Below are positions 43,773 to 55,059 of a DNA stretch of 64,000 nucleotides, piece by piece. A model generated the notes under the pieces. It ran no database searches. It saw nothing but the letters and a program-made list of their open reading frames with translations, and was not told the DNA's origin. The stretch covers positions 10,250,001 to 10,314,000 of the forward strand of contig NC_072801.1 in NCBI RefSeq assembly GCF_028583425.1, read 5' to 3'. The stretch is from Eublepharis macularius (taxonomy: Eukaryota; Chordata; Lepidosauria; Squamata; Eublepharidae). A program made the position numbers and the translations under genes. Position 1 is the stretch's first letter. The number at the start of each line of letters is the position of its first letter.

Positions 43773-44142
43773 CAGGGCTTTTTTTCAGCCGAAAGCATGG
43801 AACGGAGTTCTGGCACCTCTTGAAAATGGTCACATGGCCGGTGGCCCCGCCCCCTGATCTCCAGACAGAGGGGAGTTGAGATCGCTCTCTGCGCCTTGGC
43901 ACTGTGGTGCAGAGGGCGATCTAAACTGGCCATGTGACCATTTTTGCTGAGGGTGATTTAAACTTTCAAAAACTCCCCCCTTGTTCCAGCTGACCAAAAC
44001 TGACGTCATTGCGCGGTCCCAGAAGCATGCGCGCACTTTGCAGGTGTGCACATGGTACCAGGGGCGCCACCTTCCACCAGGAGTTGTCCCCTGTGCTGGC
44101 AACCCTCTGAATTCCACCACTTTTCCCAGAAAAAAAGCCCTG
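43773..44142. mobile_element. hAT-type MITE, copy 9, long form (370 bp)
   Basis: 8-bp duplication AGTAAGGA/GGTAAGGA (43765-43772 and 44143-44150, one mismatch). It shares the extra internal block (TTCCAGCTGACC...TGACGTCATTGCGC) with copies 4 and 10. Lies in the upstream flank of MMD2. Confidence 0.92.
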
Positions 44143-44304
44143 GGTAAGGAGAAGGCAAGAACTTCTGGGGAGTGTGTGGATTGCCTGTTCCCTAACCCCC
44201 CTAGTGCTGCACTCTTGAAAGCTGTTCTGCCTTGAGAAAGACAGACTGTAAAGGAAATTAATGAGCTATATCATAGATCAATCTGATGCCAGCATATGTC
44301 AGTC

Positions 44305-44760
44305 TGATCGAAGATCTCCAGCATAATGTATTTCTCCACACAAGACATCTGACACGTGAAGAACAGGTGGGGAGATGCAATGTTAGCTGGGAAGGGTAGT
44401 TTAAAAAGACAGAGCTGGACAGAGGCTTTGCTATACACTGGAGCTGTGTGAAGCAGCTGTGAAATGCCAGAAGGGAAACCAGCCCATAACCTCTCTGGGT
44501 CCAAGCCCGGCTCTGGAAGGCAGCTCCAGCCCATTTCCATTCCTTGCTTCCCTCTGGTTGTGATCCCACACAGTTTTAGACTTGAGAGGTGAAGTTGACA
44601 GAGCCTTCAGGGAGGCGAAGATGAAATGAAACCATCTGAGGAGTGACCTCTGCTGGCTCTGTTTTTTAAAACTATGCTTCCAGGCTAACATTACGCCTCC
44701 CTACACTTGACTAACACACACTGAGGCATCTTGCTTAGAGAGACTCTAACTGTCATTGAA
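44305..44760. mobile_element. Unclassified 430-bp inverted-repeat element, copy 3 (reverse orientation)
   Basis: Starts TTTCTCCACACAAGACATC and ends GCTTAGAGAGACTCTAAC. The body is the reverse complement of 12100-12540. Confidence 0.68.
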
Positions 44761-45039
44761 AGAAAGGATCCTGCTAGCTGGATTCTTCACTAAGCTTACC
44801 CTACAGGGCAACAACAAAATTCCTTGATAAAATACTTAAGAAAAAAAAAGGCAAACCAAATGGCTGTATGCCAGCCACTGAAGCTTTCTTGAAGCCCCTT
44901 TGAAAAATATGAAAAGAGAAGCCAAAGTTGTCCTATGCAAAACCCACAACAAAAATTCAAATTGGAAATCTGAGCGCAATGGATTTCCACAAAAATGCTG
45001 GTTCAGGTGCACAAGGGATATTTCCGACTGCACACTTCA

Positions 45040-45275
45040 ATGACAAAATATTTTATTCATTGATACCCCACATTTCTCGCCAGTGGGGACCCAAAGCAGC
45101 TTACATCATTCTCCCCCTCCTCCATTTATCCTCTCAACAACCTTGCAAGGTAGGTTATGCTGCGAGTGTGTGACTGCCGAAGGTTACCCAGCAAGCTTCT
45201 GTGGCAGAGCAGGAATTCAACTCCGGGTTTGCCAAATTCTAGCGCAACACTCTAACTGCAGTACTTTGCTAGCTC
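45040..45275 (-). repeat. tRNA-derived SINE, minus orientation, near full length
   Basis: Starts with a 3' tail region (CCACATTTCTCGCCAGTGGG) and ends with the reversed tRNA-like head (GAATTCAACTCCGGGTTTGC). Common squamate SINE type. Confidence 0.7.
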
Positions 45276-45900
45276 TTTTTGGATTCCCTGCACTTGATTG
45301 CACGTGCAGTCAGCTCATAGTTACACTGCCCTAGAGCATTTGTAGTCTTCCTATCTTTGAAGGTGGCAAAGGGGAGCTTGCATATGTTAACTTCCTCTGG
45401 AGACTGGCACACTTGCAAACCAGACATCAACTCTGTCAATGCTTCTGTTGATCAGATTACGGCCAGGGATGAGGGCGGAGGGAGGAAACAGCAGCTGTTA
45501 CACACAGCTGGTGACAGTCACTCCACATTCTCACAATGACCATTATTTCTTCTAAGATACTGTGGGGTAGTAGTCTCAGCCTGGCAAGCACGAACAGGAA
45601 AGGATCTGACGGTCCCTGTGGGCTGGACAGGTGCATTCTATATACACATTTGCCTGCTGAGGAGCCACCCCTTGCATCTGACAAAATGGGCTGTAGTCTA
45701 CAGAAACCCCAAACACTAGAATTGTTTTCAGAAATATGGCTCATCCTTAGCATGCTGTCATATTCCCATTTTTCTTTGCTCCAGCCAATTTGCATGGCTA
45801 CCCCTTGGGAACGTGACATTAGCAGACAACGCTAATTGCTGAGCTCCAGCCCCGCTTCAGATGAATGAAGTGTATCTTTTTGATCCTCCCCATTTACAAT
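45276..45900. other. Intergenic, nothing recognised
   Basis: No gene or known repeat recognised. Confidence 0.45.
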
Positions 45901-45904
45901 TCCA

Positions 45905-46125
45905 TCTCACCTGGATAGCCCAGGAGAGCCTGATCTCATCACATCTCAGAAGCTAAGCAAAGTTGGCCTTGGTTAGTTATTGGCTGGGAGACCTCCAAGG
46001 AAGACCAGGGTTGCAGAGGCAGGCCATGGCGAACCACCTCTGTTAGTCTCTTGCCATAAAAAGCCCACCAGGGATTGCCATAAGTCGGCTATGACTTGAT
46101 GGCACCGTCCACCACCACCACATGT
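45905..46125 (+). mobile_element. 5S rRNA-derived SINE
   Basis: The head matches 5S rRNA (GAGCCTGATCTCATCACATC, TCAGAAGCTAAGCAAAGTTG, then TTGGCTGGGAGACC). The tail TAAGTCGGCTATGACTTGAT ends with a CCACCACCA run. 5S-derived SINEs are known in squamates. Not a 5S gene: divergent and fused to an unrelated tail. Confidence 0.85.
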
Positions 46126-47010
46126 GATAGACACAATGTATCCACACCTTCTAGCTGGGCGCTTCTTGCTGTTGAAGATCTGCAACATGAAGCACTGGAG
46201 CAGCCATCTATTGAAAACCCTCTTTGGCCCATTCTCATGCAAGAGACGTATATATGGATGACCATTGACTACCAAAAAAACAAGACAATTTTTGGTAGTG
46301 AATGGTCATTTAAAATATTTTTATGCCATCTTTCTCTCCAAATAGGGTGCCCAAGGCAGTGAACATGTGAACATTAAAACATTTAAAATGCATAAAATAA
46401 TTCCATAAAAACATATAAACACAGAACACCAGAACCGTGGAGATGGGCCAATAACTGTTATCAGAGGTACATTAAAGGAAACAAAAACAATTTACCCACT
46501 GGCAGAAGATGCTGTTAGAGGAAGACTGACGAATCTCCCTGGGGAGGGAGTACCAAGTTTTGGTGCCACAACTGAGAAGGCCCTTTCTTGGATTGCTACC
46601 CATCTAGGCAGTGGGGGCAGCTGAAGCAGAGCCCCTGAAGACAACCAGACTGGTCATGGAGGCTCCTATGGGAGATGGTAGTCCATAAGAAATGCTGGCC
46701 CCAAGCCACATGGGGCTTTAAAGGTCAATACCAGGACCATGAACTGAGCCCAGAAGCAAATTAAGAGGCAGTGTAGATGGGACAAGACTGGAATGACAGA
46801 AGGAACAAAGCCAGATTTCTCGGTACTTATTTGCTACATTTATTGTCTGCTTTTCTTGTTGAGGTGCAAAGCTGATTACAGACTTCAAAAACACAATGAA
46901 GATCAGTATAACACATATCCAAAATAGCACAAACACTGCATTACATACTTAGAGAACAATGAAATGAAAACAGTATAACACATCCAACAAACACTTTAAA
47001 AGAGGAAAGC
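46126..47010. repeat. Intergenic with an unclassified interspersed repeat
   Basis: About 46500-46840 (GAGAAGGCCCTTTCTTGGAT, then GGGGCTTTAAAGGTCAATAC and AGATTTCTCGGTACTTATT) partly recurs at 50495-50600. LINE-related in my judgement, clade unknown. An imperfect hairpin lies at about 46258-46308. Confidence 0.5.
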
Positions 47011-47018
47011 GTCTAGAA

Positions 47019-47328
47019 CAGGGGTGGGCAATTGTTTTGGCTCGGGGGCCACTTTGTGGGAGTGGAGGTTAGCGGAGGGCCACACCTTTTAAAATGATTG
47101 CATTCATTAGTTAACTTTGCATTTCAGAAAAGGTATAAATTGTATCATAAAAATCAATAAATATAAATTAAATAAAATAGTGGTAGTTTTATTCAATTTA
47201 TTTATTGTGCTAATTTCATATCATCTATAGCTCGGTTCAAGGCGGATTTTTCTGACTGTCTTGGCGGGCCACAAAAAACTCTGTAGTGGGCCGCTTGTGG
47301 CCCGCGGGCCGCAATTTGCCCACCCCTG
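47019..47328. mobile_element. hAT-type non-autonomous element (CAGGGGTGGGCAA termini)
   Basis: Ends CAGGGGTGGGCAA and TTGCCCACCCCTG, with perfect 8-bp target duplication GTCTAGAA (47011-47018 and 47329-47336). Contains GGGGGCCACTTTGTGGG and a matching inverse GGCCCGCGGGCC region. Confidence 0.92.
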
Positions 47329-47351
47329 GTCTAGAATGTCCAGGCTTTAGA

Positions 47352-48047
47352 ACAGGGGTGTTAGGCTTATGGTAACTCATTAAGAAGCCAAACAACATAA
47401 TGTAAGTTGTAGTTTATCAAAATGCCAATGTATGGAGTTTTATCAAAGCTTTAAATGTTACAAGTTGTAACTGTAGATTCTTTATTGTTACTTGCTATTT
47501 GTTATGTTTTTATTGTTATATTTAAAAAATGGAAAATTAATAAAAATATTTTTTTTAAAAAGAACAGGGGCGGTCAAACTTGCTTATTGTAAGAGCCACA
47601 TAGAATAAAACATCAGATGTTCGAGAGCCGCAAGACAGGATGCATTGAAGTGGCTTCAGAGGAAGAGGTGAGTTTGGGAGAGTGTCTTGAAAGTGGCATC
47701 ACAGGAAGAGGTGGGGTTTTGGTGCAGTATGCTGGAAGTGACATAATCAGAAGGGGTGAAGCTTGGGAAGAGCCATCACCGGACCTTTGACAAAAGTGGT
47801 ATCACATCCTTGATAGGCTTCACCCCCAAAGGGGTGTCCCCAGGTATCTTCTGAAAATATGAAAGACATGGAAGGAAAGAAGGAAGGGGAGGGAGTGAAA
47901 GACATGGAAAGAAGAAGGGAAAGGAAGGAAGGAAATAAACTAAACTAAAATAAGCTGTATGGCCACAGCGATACGCAGAGACCTCTGGGAGCCGCACAAT
48001 ATGTCTAGAAGAGCCTCAAGCGGCTCCCGAGCTGCAGTTTGGCCAGC
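47352..48047. mobile_element. hAT-type element (CAGGGGYGGTCAAACT termini) with an inserted L1 3' end
   Basis: Flanks CTTTAGAA (47344-47351) and CTTTCGAA (about 48049-48056) fit an 8-bp duplication with one mismatch. It starts CAGGGGTG, is interrupted at about 47360-47563, resumes CAGGGGCGGTCAAACTTGCT and ends GCAGTTTGGCCAGCCTTG. The insert is A/T-rich with a poly-A-like end, flanked by AGAACAGGGG(T/C)G. Confidence 0.75.
47360..47563 (+). mobile_element. L1-like 3' UTR fragment nested in the hAT element
   Basis: Ends in AATAAAAATATTTTTTTTAA. The target duplication AGAACAGGGGYG on both sides fits target-primed reverse transcription. Confidence 0.65.
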
Positions 48048-48920
48048 CTTGCTTTCGAACTACAGTGCATTGAAGAAAGGCCCATCTTGAATATTTCCAT
48101 TTTACTCTCATCCTACATTCGTTACAAAAATGCTCTCCTGCCCAATTCTGATTTAAATATCTTGAAGAACAAGAAAAGTGTGGGACCCTTCTTGACCTCC
48201 TCAGGCCAGCCATTCCACCCAGTCAAAGCCACCAGAGAGAACGGCCGGGGCTGCTATTGATCTCATCCATTTGTAGGATGGCATCTTCAGGAGGCTTTGC
48301 TCAGATAGCCAAGTCATCTCTTGGGTGGTGACTGAACCCCAGACGAATGACCACCAAATCCAACTTCCCCAAAAGTAATTTGATGGGAACTACAGCTTAT
48401 GTCCAGGGAGGTCCCATTCAGACATGTACGGCACTGTTTGACAGGGGAACGAGCCCCTCCACCTGGATGGCATGCAGAAGAAACATGCCCAGGCAGCCTG
48501 TAATCTATACTGAGAAACAAAATGGTTTGAATTTCAAAGGTAATACCTTCTTGGTTAAAAACATAAAGTAGGCAATTATTTACACCCACACCCATGCACA
48601 ATTTCATATAATACATAGCCAGGGTGAATACTGATGGCCCTTTGTCATGTAACAATACAGGGAGCCTGGCTTCTGTAGCAGCCCACCCCCTGCCCCCTGG
48701 AATGAGAAGAGGCCACACCTGCTGCTGCTTCAGTAGCTACTGCTGTCTGAAGGAGGGATGATAAACATTCATACCTTAAGGCTAAATGGGACAGGCAACT
48801 GGTTTCTCATGCAGTTGGATATAGACTGACAGGTAAGTAGGCAGACAGACATGCAGATAGCTATGCAGATAACCATGCAGGCAGACAGGTGGACAGATGT
48901 TTTCTATCAGTTCATATAAG
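48048..48920. other. Intergenic, LINE remnant and unrecognised sequence
   Basis: About 48140-48250 resembles the LINE C-terminal region seen at 39990 (GGCCAGCCATTCCACCCAGT in place of the TGGAATGGCCTGCC region). The rest is unrecognised. Confidence 0.4.
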
Positions 48921-48927
48921 TTGTTTA

Positions 48928-49201
48928 CAGGGCCTTTTTTCAGCAGGAACATGGTGGAACGGAGTTCCGGCTCCTCTTGAAAATGGTCACATGGCCGGTG
49001 GCTGCGCGGAGGGCAATCTAAATTCCCCTCTGTCTGGAGATCAGGGGGCGGGGCCACCAGCCATGTGACCATTTTCGCCAAGGGCGAATTAACCTTTAAA
49101 AAACTCCCCCCTTGTTCCAGCTGACCCAAAGTGACATCATTGTGCAATCCTGAGTTCCACCACTGAGTTCCACCACCAATTTTCCCAGAAAAAAAGCTCT
49201 G
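48928..49201. mobile_element. hAT-type MITE, copy 10
   Basis: Perfect 8-bp duplication GTTGTTTA (48920-48927 and 49202-49209). Intermediate form carrying part of the long internal block. Confidence 0.93.
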
Positions 49202-49204
49202 GTT

Positions 49205-49330
49205 GTTTATTGTTGTTGTTTTTGTTGTTGTTGTTGGTATTGTTATTGTTGTTATTTGTTTATTTGTTTGATTTATAGCCCACCCTCCCCGCAAGCAGGC
49301 TCAGGGTGGGTTACAAAAAAAAAGATAAAA
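49205..49330 (-). repeat. (TTG)n tract and CR1/L2-like LINE 3' end, minus orientation
   Basis: A TTGTTG-rich tract (about 49205-49260) continues into CCACCCTCCCCGCAAGCAGG, the reversed LINE 3' end, with its A-run tail side at the microsatellite. Confidence 0.65.
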
Positions 49331-49733
49331 TACAGGAATACAATAAAATCACTGAATTCACAATACAGCACAACATTTCAAGAAATTCACCTGCTCACCA
49401 TATACAGAAAGGGTAAAGGTCTGGATCAGTATCTTGTGGCTGCTCACATGTATGTGTGGGGAGGGGGCAGGTGGCCATATAGCTTATATTTCACTCTGTG
49501 CTGTGAAACCAAAGATGCAACCTTGTATGTCAAAGTAACCAACAAAAGGGGAGAAAAAACTCCAGTAACTCACTGCATTAAATATACAAGATTAAATAGA
49601 GCAATGAATATACATCTCCAATAAATATTTTAAAAAGATGTTTTAAATTTTTAAATATTTTACTCAATAAATATGCTAAAGTGTGAAGTGCAACAAACTA
49701 CTATATAGCCATAATTTTTTCACAATAAATATA
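49331..49733. other. Intergenic A/T-rich sequence, nothing recognised
   Basis: No gene or named repeat recognised. A (TAAATAT)-like A/T-rich zone lies at 49620-49680. Confidence 0.45.
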
Positions 49734-49741
49734 GTCATGAC

Positions 49742-50071
49742 CAGGGCTTTTTTTCAGCAGGAATGCAGTGGAATGGAGTTCATAGAATCATAGAGTTGGA
49801 AGGGGCCATACAGACCATCTAGTCCAACCCCCTGCCCAGTGCAGGATCAGTCTAAAGCATGTGGAACCTCTTGAAAATGGTCACATGGCTGGTGGCCCCG
49901 CCCCCTGATCTCCAGACAGAGGGGAGTTTAGATTGCCCTCGACGGCAAGGAGAGCCATCTCAACTCCCCTCTGTCTGGAGATCAGGGGGCGGGGCCACCA
50001 GCCATGTGACCATTTTCTCCGAGGGCAACCCACTGAGTTCCACCACCTCTTTTCCCAGAAAAAAAGCCCTG
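49742..50071. mobile_element. hAT-type MITE, copy 11, with inserted CR1 3' end
   Basis: 8-bp duplication GTCATGAC/GACATGAC (49734-49741 and 50072-50079, one mismatch). A CR1 3' fragment of about 80 bp (49781-49861) interrupts one arm after GGAATGGAGTT. Confidence 0.92.
49781..49861 (-). repeat. CR1 LINE 3' end nested in MITE copy 11
   Basis: Same sequence as 35782-35862 (ATAGAATCATAGAGTTGGAA then CATCTAGTCCAACCCCCTGC). It shows CR1 was active after this MITE inserted. Confidence 0.85.
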
Positions 50072-50079
50072 GACATGAC

Positions 50080-50644
50080 AGAGACAACACGCAAATTCAG
50101 ATTAACAAAGTCCACTATGGTCGTGCAAGACTGCTTAAAGGTACCATTCCTTAGAATTACAATGTTAGTCTGTAGTAGTATTCTTCAGTATAGATGTCAC
50201 AATTTAATCTTTTCAAGACTGTACAATAATGTAAATCCACTTTATCTGGCCCCGCCCAATGACAAATTCGATGCTAGCAAAGACTATTGTTTCGCATGTT
50301 GTTTTTCAAGGGCTATCAATATTACAGAGATTTTTCCATCTTTTACTCCCTCAGATGCGTGTACAGACAGCGACCATGTCCTGCAAAGTGCACTTTTCAG
50401 GGCATATAGTAGTTTGTTGCACTATGACCACTTAGCACTTTAGCATGTTTATCAAAATGTTTAAACATTTTTAAAATCTTTCTAAAATCTAAAAAATATA
50501 CCAAGACCATGAACTGAGCCTGGAAGCAAATTAGGAGTGTAGACGGAACAAGACTGGAATGGCAGAAGGAACAAAGCCAGATTTCTCGGTACTTATTCAA
50601 CTGTAGGCCGTGTGTGAAAGTATGAAGAGGAACCCTATAATTTA
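50080..50644. other. Intergenic, mostly unrecognised
   Basis: About 50495-50600 matches the unclassified repeat at 46730-46840. Otherwise nothing recognised. Confidence 0.4.
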
Positions 50645-50930
50645 AGAGCCAGTGTGGGGTAGCGGGTGTCAGCAAAGGGTCTGAGAGACCTAGGCTGAAT
50701 CCACATGTCAGAAATTGCGCCAGGAAGACACGATTGTTCCGACAGTTTAGCGCTATGCTGGGACGTGCGGATTCAGCCCTACATTCAAATCAACTGACCT
50801 TGGGCCAGTCACACACTCACAAACTAACCTACCTCACAGGATTGTTGTGAGTATAAAATGAAGGAGAGAAAAATGATGCAAGCGTCTTTGGGGGAGAGAG
50901 GCTGGATATAAATGGAGGAGCTGGAAGGGA
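50645..50930 (+). repeat. tRNA-derived SINE with nested Harbinger-like MITE
   Basis: SINE head GAGCCAGTGTGGGGTAGCGG, then body after the insertion CTTGGGCCAGTCACACACTC, ACAGGATTGTTGTGAG and a tail near GGATATAAATGG. Interrupted by 50693-50778. Confidence 0.75.
50693..50778. mobile_element. Harbinger-like palindromic MITE (86 bp)
   Basis: Ends GGCTGAATCCACATGTC and GACGTGCGGATTCAGCC, with 3-bp target duplication CTA (50690-50692 and 50779-50781). Inserted in the SINE head. Confidence 0.85.
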
Positions 50931-51204
50931 CTTGATAAAGACATTCACATACATTTGTTCATCCTACCTGTTTAAAAGGCCACCCAAACCCATTTGACTA
51001 AGCAGTACAAAAACCTATGTGGCCTATTTAACAGAAGCAGGAGCAGAATACACACCCCAAGCAATAATTCCTCTGCCATAATCCTTTCAACCGTTTTTTA
51101 AAAGTTCTATTTCTTTTTTTCTAGAAGAGCAAAAAAGCCCCATGTCAGAATTTCCGAGGTGCATAAGGTATGCTTAACCTTTATTATTATCGTCATCGTC
51201 ATCG
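50931..51204. other. Intergenic, (GTCATC)n microsatellite at the end
   Basis: CGTCATCGTCATCGTCATC at about 51190-51209; otherwise unrecognised. Confidence 0.5.
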
Positions 51205-51740
51205 TCATCCGGTACTCCAGTGAAGTACCGGATCAAATTCAAGGTTCTGGTATTGACCTATAAGGCCCTGCGCGGATTGGGGCCAGCGTATCTACGGGAC
51301 CGTCTCTCCCCATATATTCCCCAGAGGACACTCCAATCAGGGGACAAACAGCTGTTGGTGGTCCCTGGCCCCCAAGGAGGCCCGCCTAGCCTTGACTACA
51401 GCCAGGGCCTTTTTGGTTCTGGCTCCCACCTGGTGGAACGCTCTGTCTGCTGAAACCAGGGCCCCGCAGGACTTACTATCTTTTTGCCAGGCCTGCAAGA
51501 CAGAGTTGTTCCGCCAGGCATATGGCTGAGGCTGGACCTCTGCCGGCCTGGAAAAAAGGGGTGTATAAAACCCTCCCTGTGAAGGCTGTCCACCGTCTTG
51601 TTTTAAATGTGTTGTTTTTAATGAATATGAATTTTTAACTGTATTTTAATTGTATTTTAATATGTTGTTATCTGCCCTGAGCCCGCTTGCAGAGAGGGCG
51701 GAATACAAATTTGAAATAAATAAATAAACAAATACATACA
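51205..51740 (+). mobile_element. CR1/L2-like LINE 3' end
   Basis: Encodes the LINE C-terminus (FKVLVLTYKALRGLGPAYLR, then a second frame with VLAPTWWNALS-like residues). The 3' UTR ends GAGAGGGCGGAATACAAATT and (AAAT)n, followed by a (CAT)n tract to about 51770. Same family as 55060-56830. Confidence 0.8.
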
Positions 51741-51774
51741 TACATCATCATCATCATCATCATCAACCTTTTCA

Positions 51775-52098
51775 AGAGAATCTTGTCTTCTCAAGATATG
51801 ATCAAAGTACAATAGCCTCAGTGTTGTCATTTTAGATTCTAGGGAGAATTCAGGCTTGATTGGATCCTAGTACCCACTTACTGGTCTTTTGAGGCTGTCC
51901 ATGGTATCTGCAAAACTCTCCTCCAGCACCACATTTCAAACGAAATAATTTTTTTCCAGTCAGCTTTCTTCACTGTCCAAATTTCACATCCATACATAGG
52001 AATGGGGAATACCACCGCTTGGATTATCTTGATCTTGGTTCCCAGAGAGACTTTATATTTACGGATCTTATCTAACTCCCTCACAGCTGCTCTCACAA
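51775..52098 (-). mobile_element. Bov-B (RTE) LINE fragment
   Basis: The minus-strand frame contains AVVFPIPMYGCEIWTVKKAD and SFEMWCWRRVLQIPWTA, hallmark C-terminal residues of Bov-B/RTE reverse transcriptases. Truncated by a MITE at 52099. Bov-B is the presumed partner of Sauria SINEs. Confidence 0.85.
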
Positions 52099-52264
52099 GG
52101 CTGAATCCACATGTCCGGCATAGCGCCAAACTGTCGGAATGATAGCGTGATTCCTGGCGTGATTTCTGACATCGTGCCATGGCGCGATGACATCAGAAAC
52201 CGTGCCATGACGACGCTATCGTTCCGACAGTTTGGCGCTATCCTGGGACGTGTGGATTCAGTCC
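52099..52264. mobile_element. Harbinger-like palindromic MITE (166 bp)
   Basis: Ends GGCTGAATCCACATGTCC and GGGACGTGTGGATTCAGTCC. Flanking triplets CAA and CAG fit a 3-bp duplication with one mismatch. The longer relative of 50693-50778, with inverted AGCGCCAAACTGTCGGAA-type blocks. Confidence 0.8.
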
Positions 52265-54160
52265 CAGTCTCCATCTTCTTCTGCTTTCTTCAGTGCAGGC
52301 TCCCTAAAGTTGTCCTAAAGGGCTCCCACAGGCCAACATGGCTCTTCCTCCTGCTCTATAAATGGGCTGCTGTGTTCTTTCGGGTTATACCACTCCCCCT
52401 ATTTCGCCCCCCAGGTTTCAAATACTCAGGGAGGTGGCAGACCTGCTCCACTCCTTCTCCCCCAAAGTTAGGGAGTTATATGCTTGTCCCATATTTAGTT
52501 AAGCAACAAGCACAAAACTAAATGGAGCACAATCTGCAGGCCAAGATGGATTTAGGGTGGCTAAACCATCCGTTAAGGTAGACCAGATGTTTATACGACA
52601 TCTTAAGATACAGACAGGATCATGGGTCATTGAATTCTGGAAAGTCATGAAGGCTTGGGAGGGAGAGAAGCTTGGAGTATCTGGATAAACTCTTTTATAA
52701 GTGCTACCAATGAAATCTGTCTCCCATCCCCTGAACCTCTTTGGCTCACCTTTCTGTAGCTCTCCCTTTGGGAATGGTTTCAGGAGATGCATTTTCACAC
52801 CAGCTTCAGGTATGCAGCCTTTGACACATGGTGGGCACACATCTTGTGGATGCAGAGTGCCTCTTAAGAGCAAGCAAGCTGGACTCTGCACAGACCAGAG
52901 TTCAAATCCCTGCTTGCACCTGTCCCTGGGTTGGCTTTGAGCAACACACCCTCACTCTTATTAGTCAAACCTACTTTTTTTGTATGGGGATAGTGTGGGG
53001 ATAAAACCCAATAACCCTCTCCTCCATCCATTCTACCCCATACACTCAGTGCCCCAAGGTCTCTGAAGGAAGGGTATAATTAAATACGTTGCTAGAAAAG
53101 TTTGATAAGGCATTAACCCCAGAGAAGCAACTCAGTTATTCTGTTGCAGCAATAATAAGTCAAAGATTTCTGTGGACAAACACATTTTTATTTTAGCAGA
53201 AGTTTCTGTGAACTACCACAATTTATAACTAATTTCTGCTGTACAGAGATCAGATCTCCAGGAGGTAATGGATTTTATGGCATCAGATCCCTGCTGACCT
53301 CCCTCCTCTCCCTAAACGCCACCCTCTCTAGGCACTCCCAAATCTACGTCTATAAGTCTTTCCCAAGCTGGAGTTGGCAACCCTTGGTGCAGCTTGCTGA
53401 GAACTCAGCCTGTATGCAACACACACTCCCCCCCCCACACACACACAGACACACACTGCCACTGCTTTTCTCTGCCAACCAGCCCTTAGGGTACATCAAT
53501 GTGTGAGCTTGGATTGGATCCACCAGAGTTTTTGTTTTCGTGTTCTCTCTCCTTTCCACTTCAGTACGCACTGAATGGAAGAATGAAAGCGAAAGAGCTT
53601 CAAGCATCAATCTTAGCAAAGCAGCCTCTTTACTGGATCCATCCCATCTTGGAATAAGACTGCTTCGACACAAGCAGTACAAAACAGAATGGACCAAAGC
53701 TGAGAACATAGGGGGGCAGGGTTTAAAACCAGTTCCCATTCATTCTGCAAAAGAAGCCAGCATTTTTGGCTCAGCCACCAACACACACTCTCCCAGGCAA
53801 GAGGAACACAGCCTGGGAATGAATCTCCCACAAGAACAAGGGATTAAAATATCAGAGATCTCCCCACCACCACCACCACCACACACCCTTCAGTGTGTAA
53901 TAACACTAAGGTGCCAGAGTTCAAACTCCTTACAGCTCTCACCTTCAGATCTCAAAAGCCTTAATCCCAGATAGTTGTGGTTGGTCTCTGTGATGAATAG
54001 GGGGCAGCAGATTTTGCCACAATTTTTGTTGCAGTTAGTGTGCCTTCAAAGCTCAGGGTTGGGTGTGTTTGCCAGTACTCTGTTCCTGCTCAGCGGTAAA
54101 GGAAAGGCACTCTGCACATGCTTAATCATGTCTGTGCCAGCAATTCACCCAAGGATAATT
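52265..54160. other. Intergenic with scattered repeat fragments
   Basis: A tRNA-SINE remnant at about 52862-53000 (GAGTTCAAATCCCTGCTTGC). A piece of the TAGGGTTGCCAGC hAT family at about 53226-53398, ending GGAGTTGGCAACCCTTGG. (CA)n at about 53430-53455 and (CCA)n at 53866-53884. No gene recognised. Confidence 0.5.
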
Positions 54161-54164
54161 TTTT

Positions 54165-54600
54165 TAAGTGCTCAAGATGAGGACATGAAAGGATTACTCA
54201 TTAAATTTGCAAATGATACCAAACTGGGAGGAGTAGCAAACACTCTTGAAGATAAGGATGGAATTCAGCAAGATCTAAACACACTGGGAAAATGGGGCAG
54301 ATTTGAATAAGATTCAATATACCATGGATAAGTGCCAGGTTCTCCAACTGGGTAACAAAAATGCAAAGCATGCATATGGGAAGAGGGATACACTTCTAAG
54401 TAGCAGTGTGTGTGAATAAGATCTTATGATATGGGTGGATGGGAAGCTAAATACGAGCAGTCAGGCCTCACTTCAAAAAAAATGTGGACAAATTGGAATG
54501 GGTGCAGAGGAGAGGAAACAGGATGACCTGGGGCCTGGAGGTGATGGCTTTAGGCTGTTCCTGCACTGGACAGGGGGTTGAACTAGAAAGTAGCTGGTAT
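54165..54600 (+). mobile_element. CR1 LINE fragment
   Basis: KFANDTKLGGVANTLEDKDG, then a Q-x-D-L-x-x-L-x-x-W pattern, matches the CR1 reverse transcriptase region just after the catalytic block. Later sequence (ACAGGGGGTTGAACTAGA) is the CR1 3' part. Stops and frameshifts are present. Confidence 0.75.
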
Positions 54601-55059
54601 CAAAGTCCAGAACAGTAGCTGCTTAAGTTTCCGCAAAAGAACGCTGAGTCTTGCGGCCCCTTAAAGATGAGCAATTATAATAAATCAGTGAGTCTTTAAG
54701 GGGCAAGACGCTAGGAAGGAGGTGTTCCGTAGGAGTAAGCACCCGGGATGCAGGTGCCAAACTGCAGCACACGAAACCTGCTTGGCCCGTGAGGCCAGGC
54801 CTCCCCCCAAGCAACAGAGACAAGTCCTCCAATTTTCTGAAGGGATGCTGTTATGACCCCTTTCTTTCTCTTGGGTAGATTTTGCCTTTAATCTTTCTCT
54901 TACACCCTCTTGGTAGATTGCTGCCACCAGGAATATTATATTCCAAGATATTTTATTTAAATTTTCCCTTTAGTAACGTGCCAAAGCATCAGGCTCTTTC
55001 ATGGTTCTATGCGGCCCTGAGGATAGGAATGGGATATAGCAATGACAGATACTCTGGGA
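54601..55059. other. Intergenic with a small inverted repeat
   Basis: GTCTTGCGGCCCCTTAAAGA (about 54647) and TCTTTAAGGGGCAAGACG (about 54691) form an inverted pair, resembling the ends of the PLE-type dimers. Otherwise unrecognised. Confidence 0.45.

Noticed and set aside
45905..46020. Possible 5S rRNA gene
   Set aside because: Similarity covers only part of 5S, is divergent, and is fused to a SINE tail ending in CCACCACCA.
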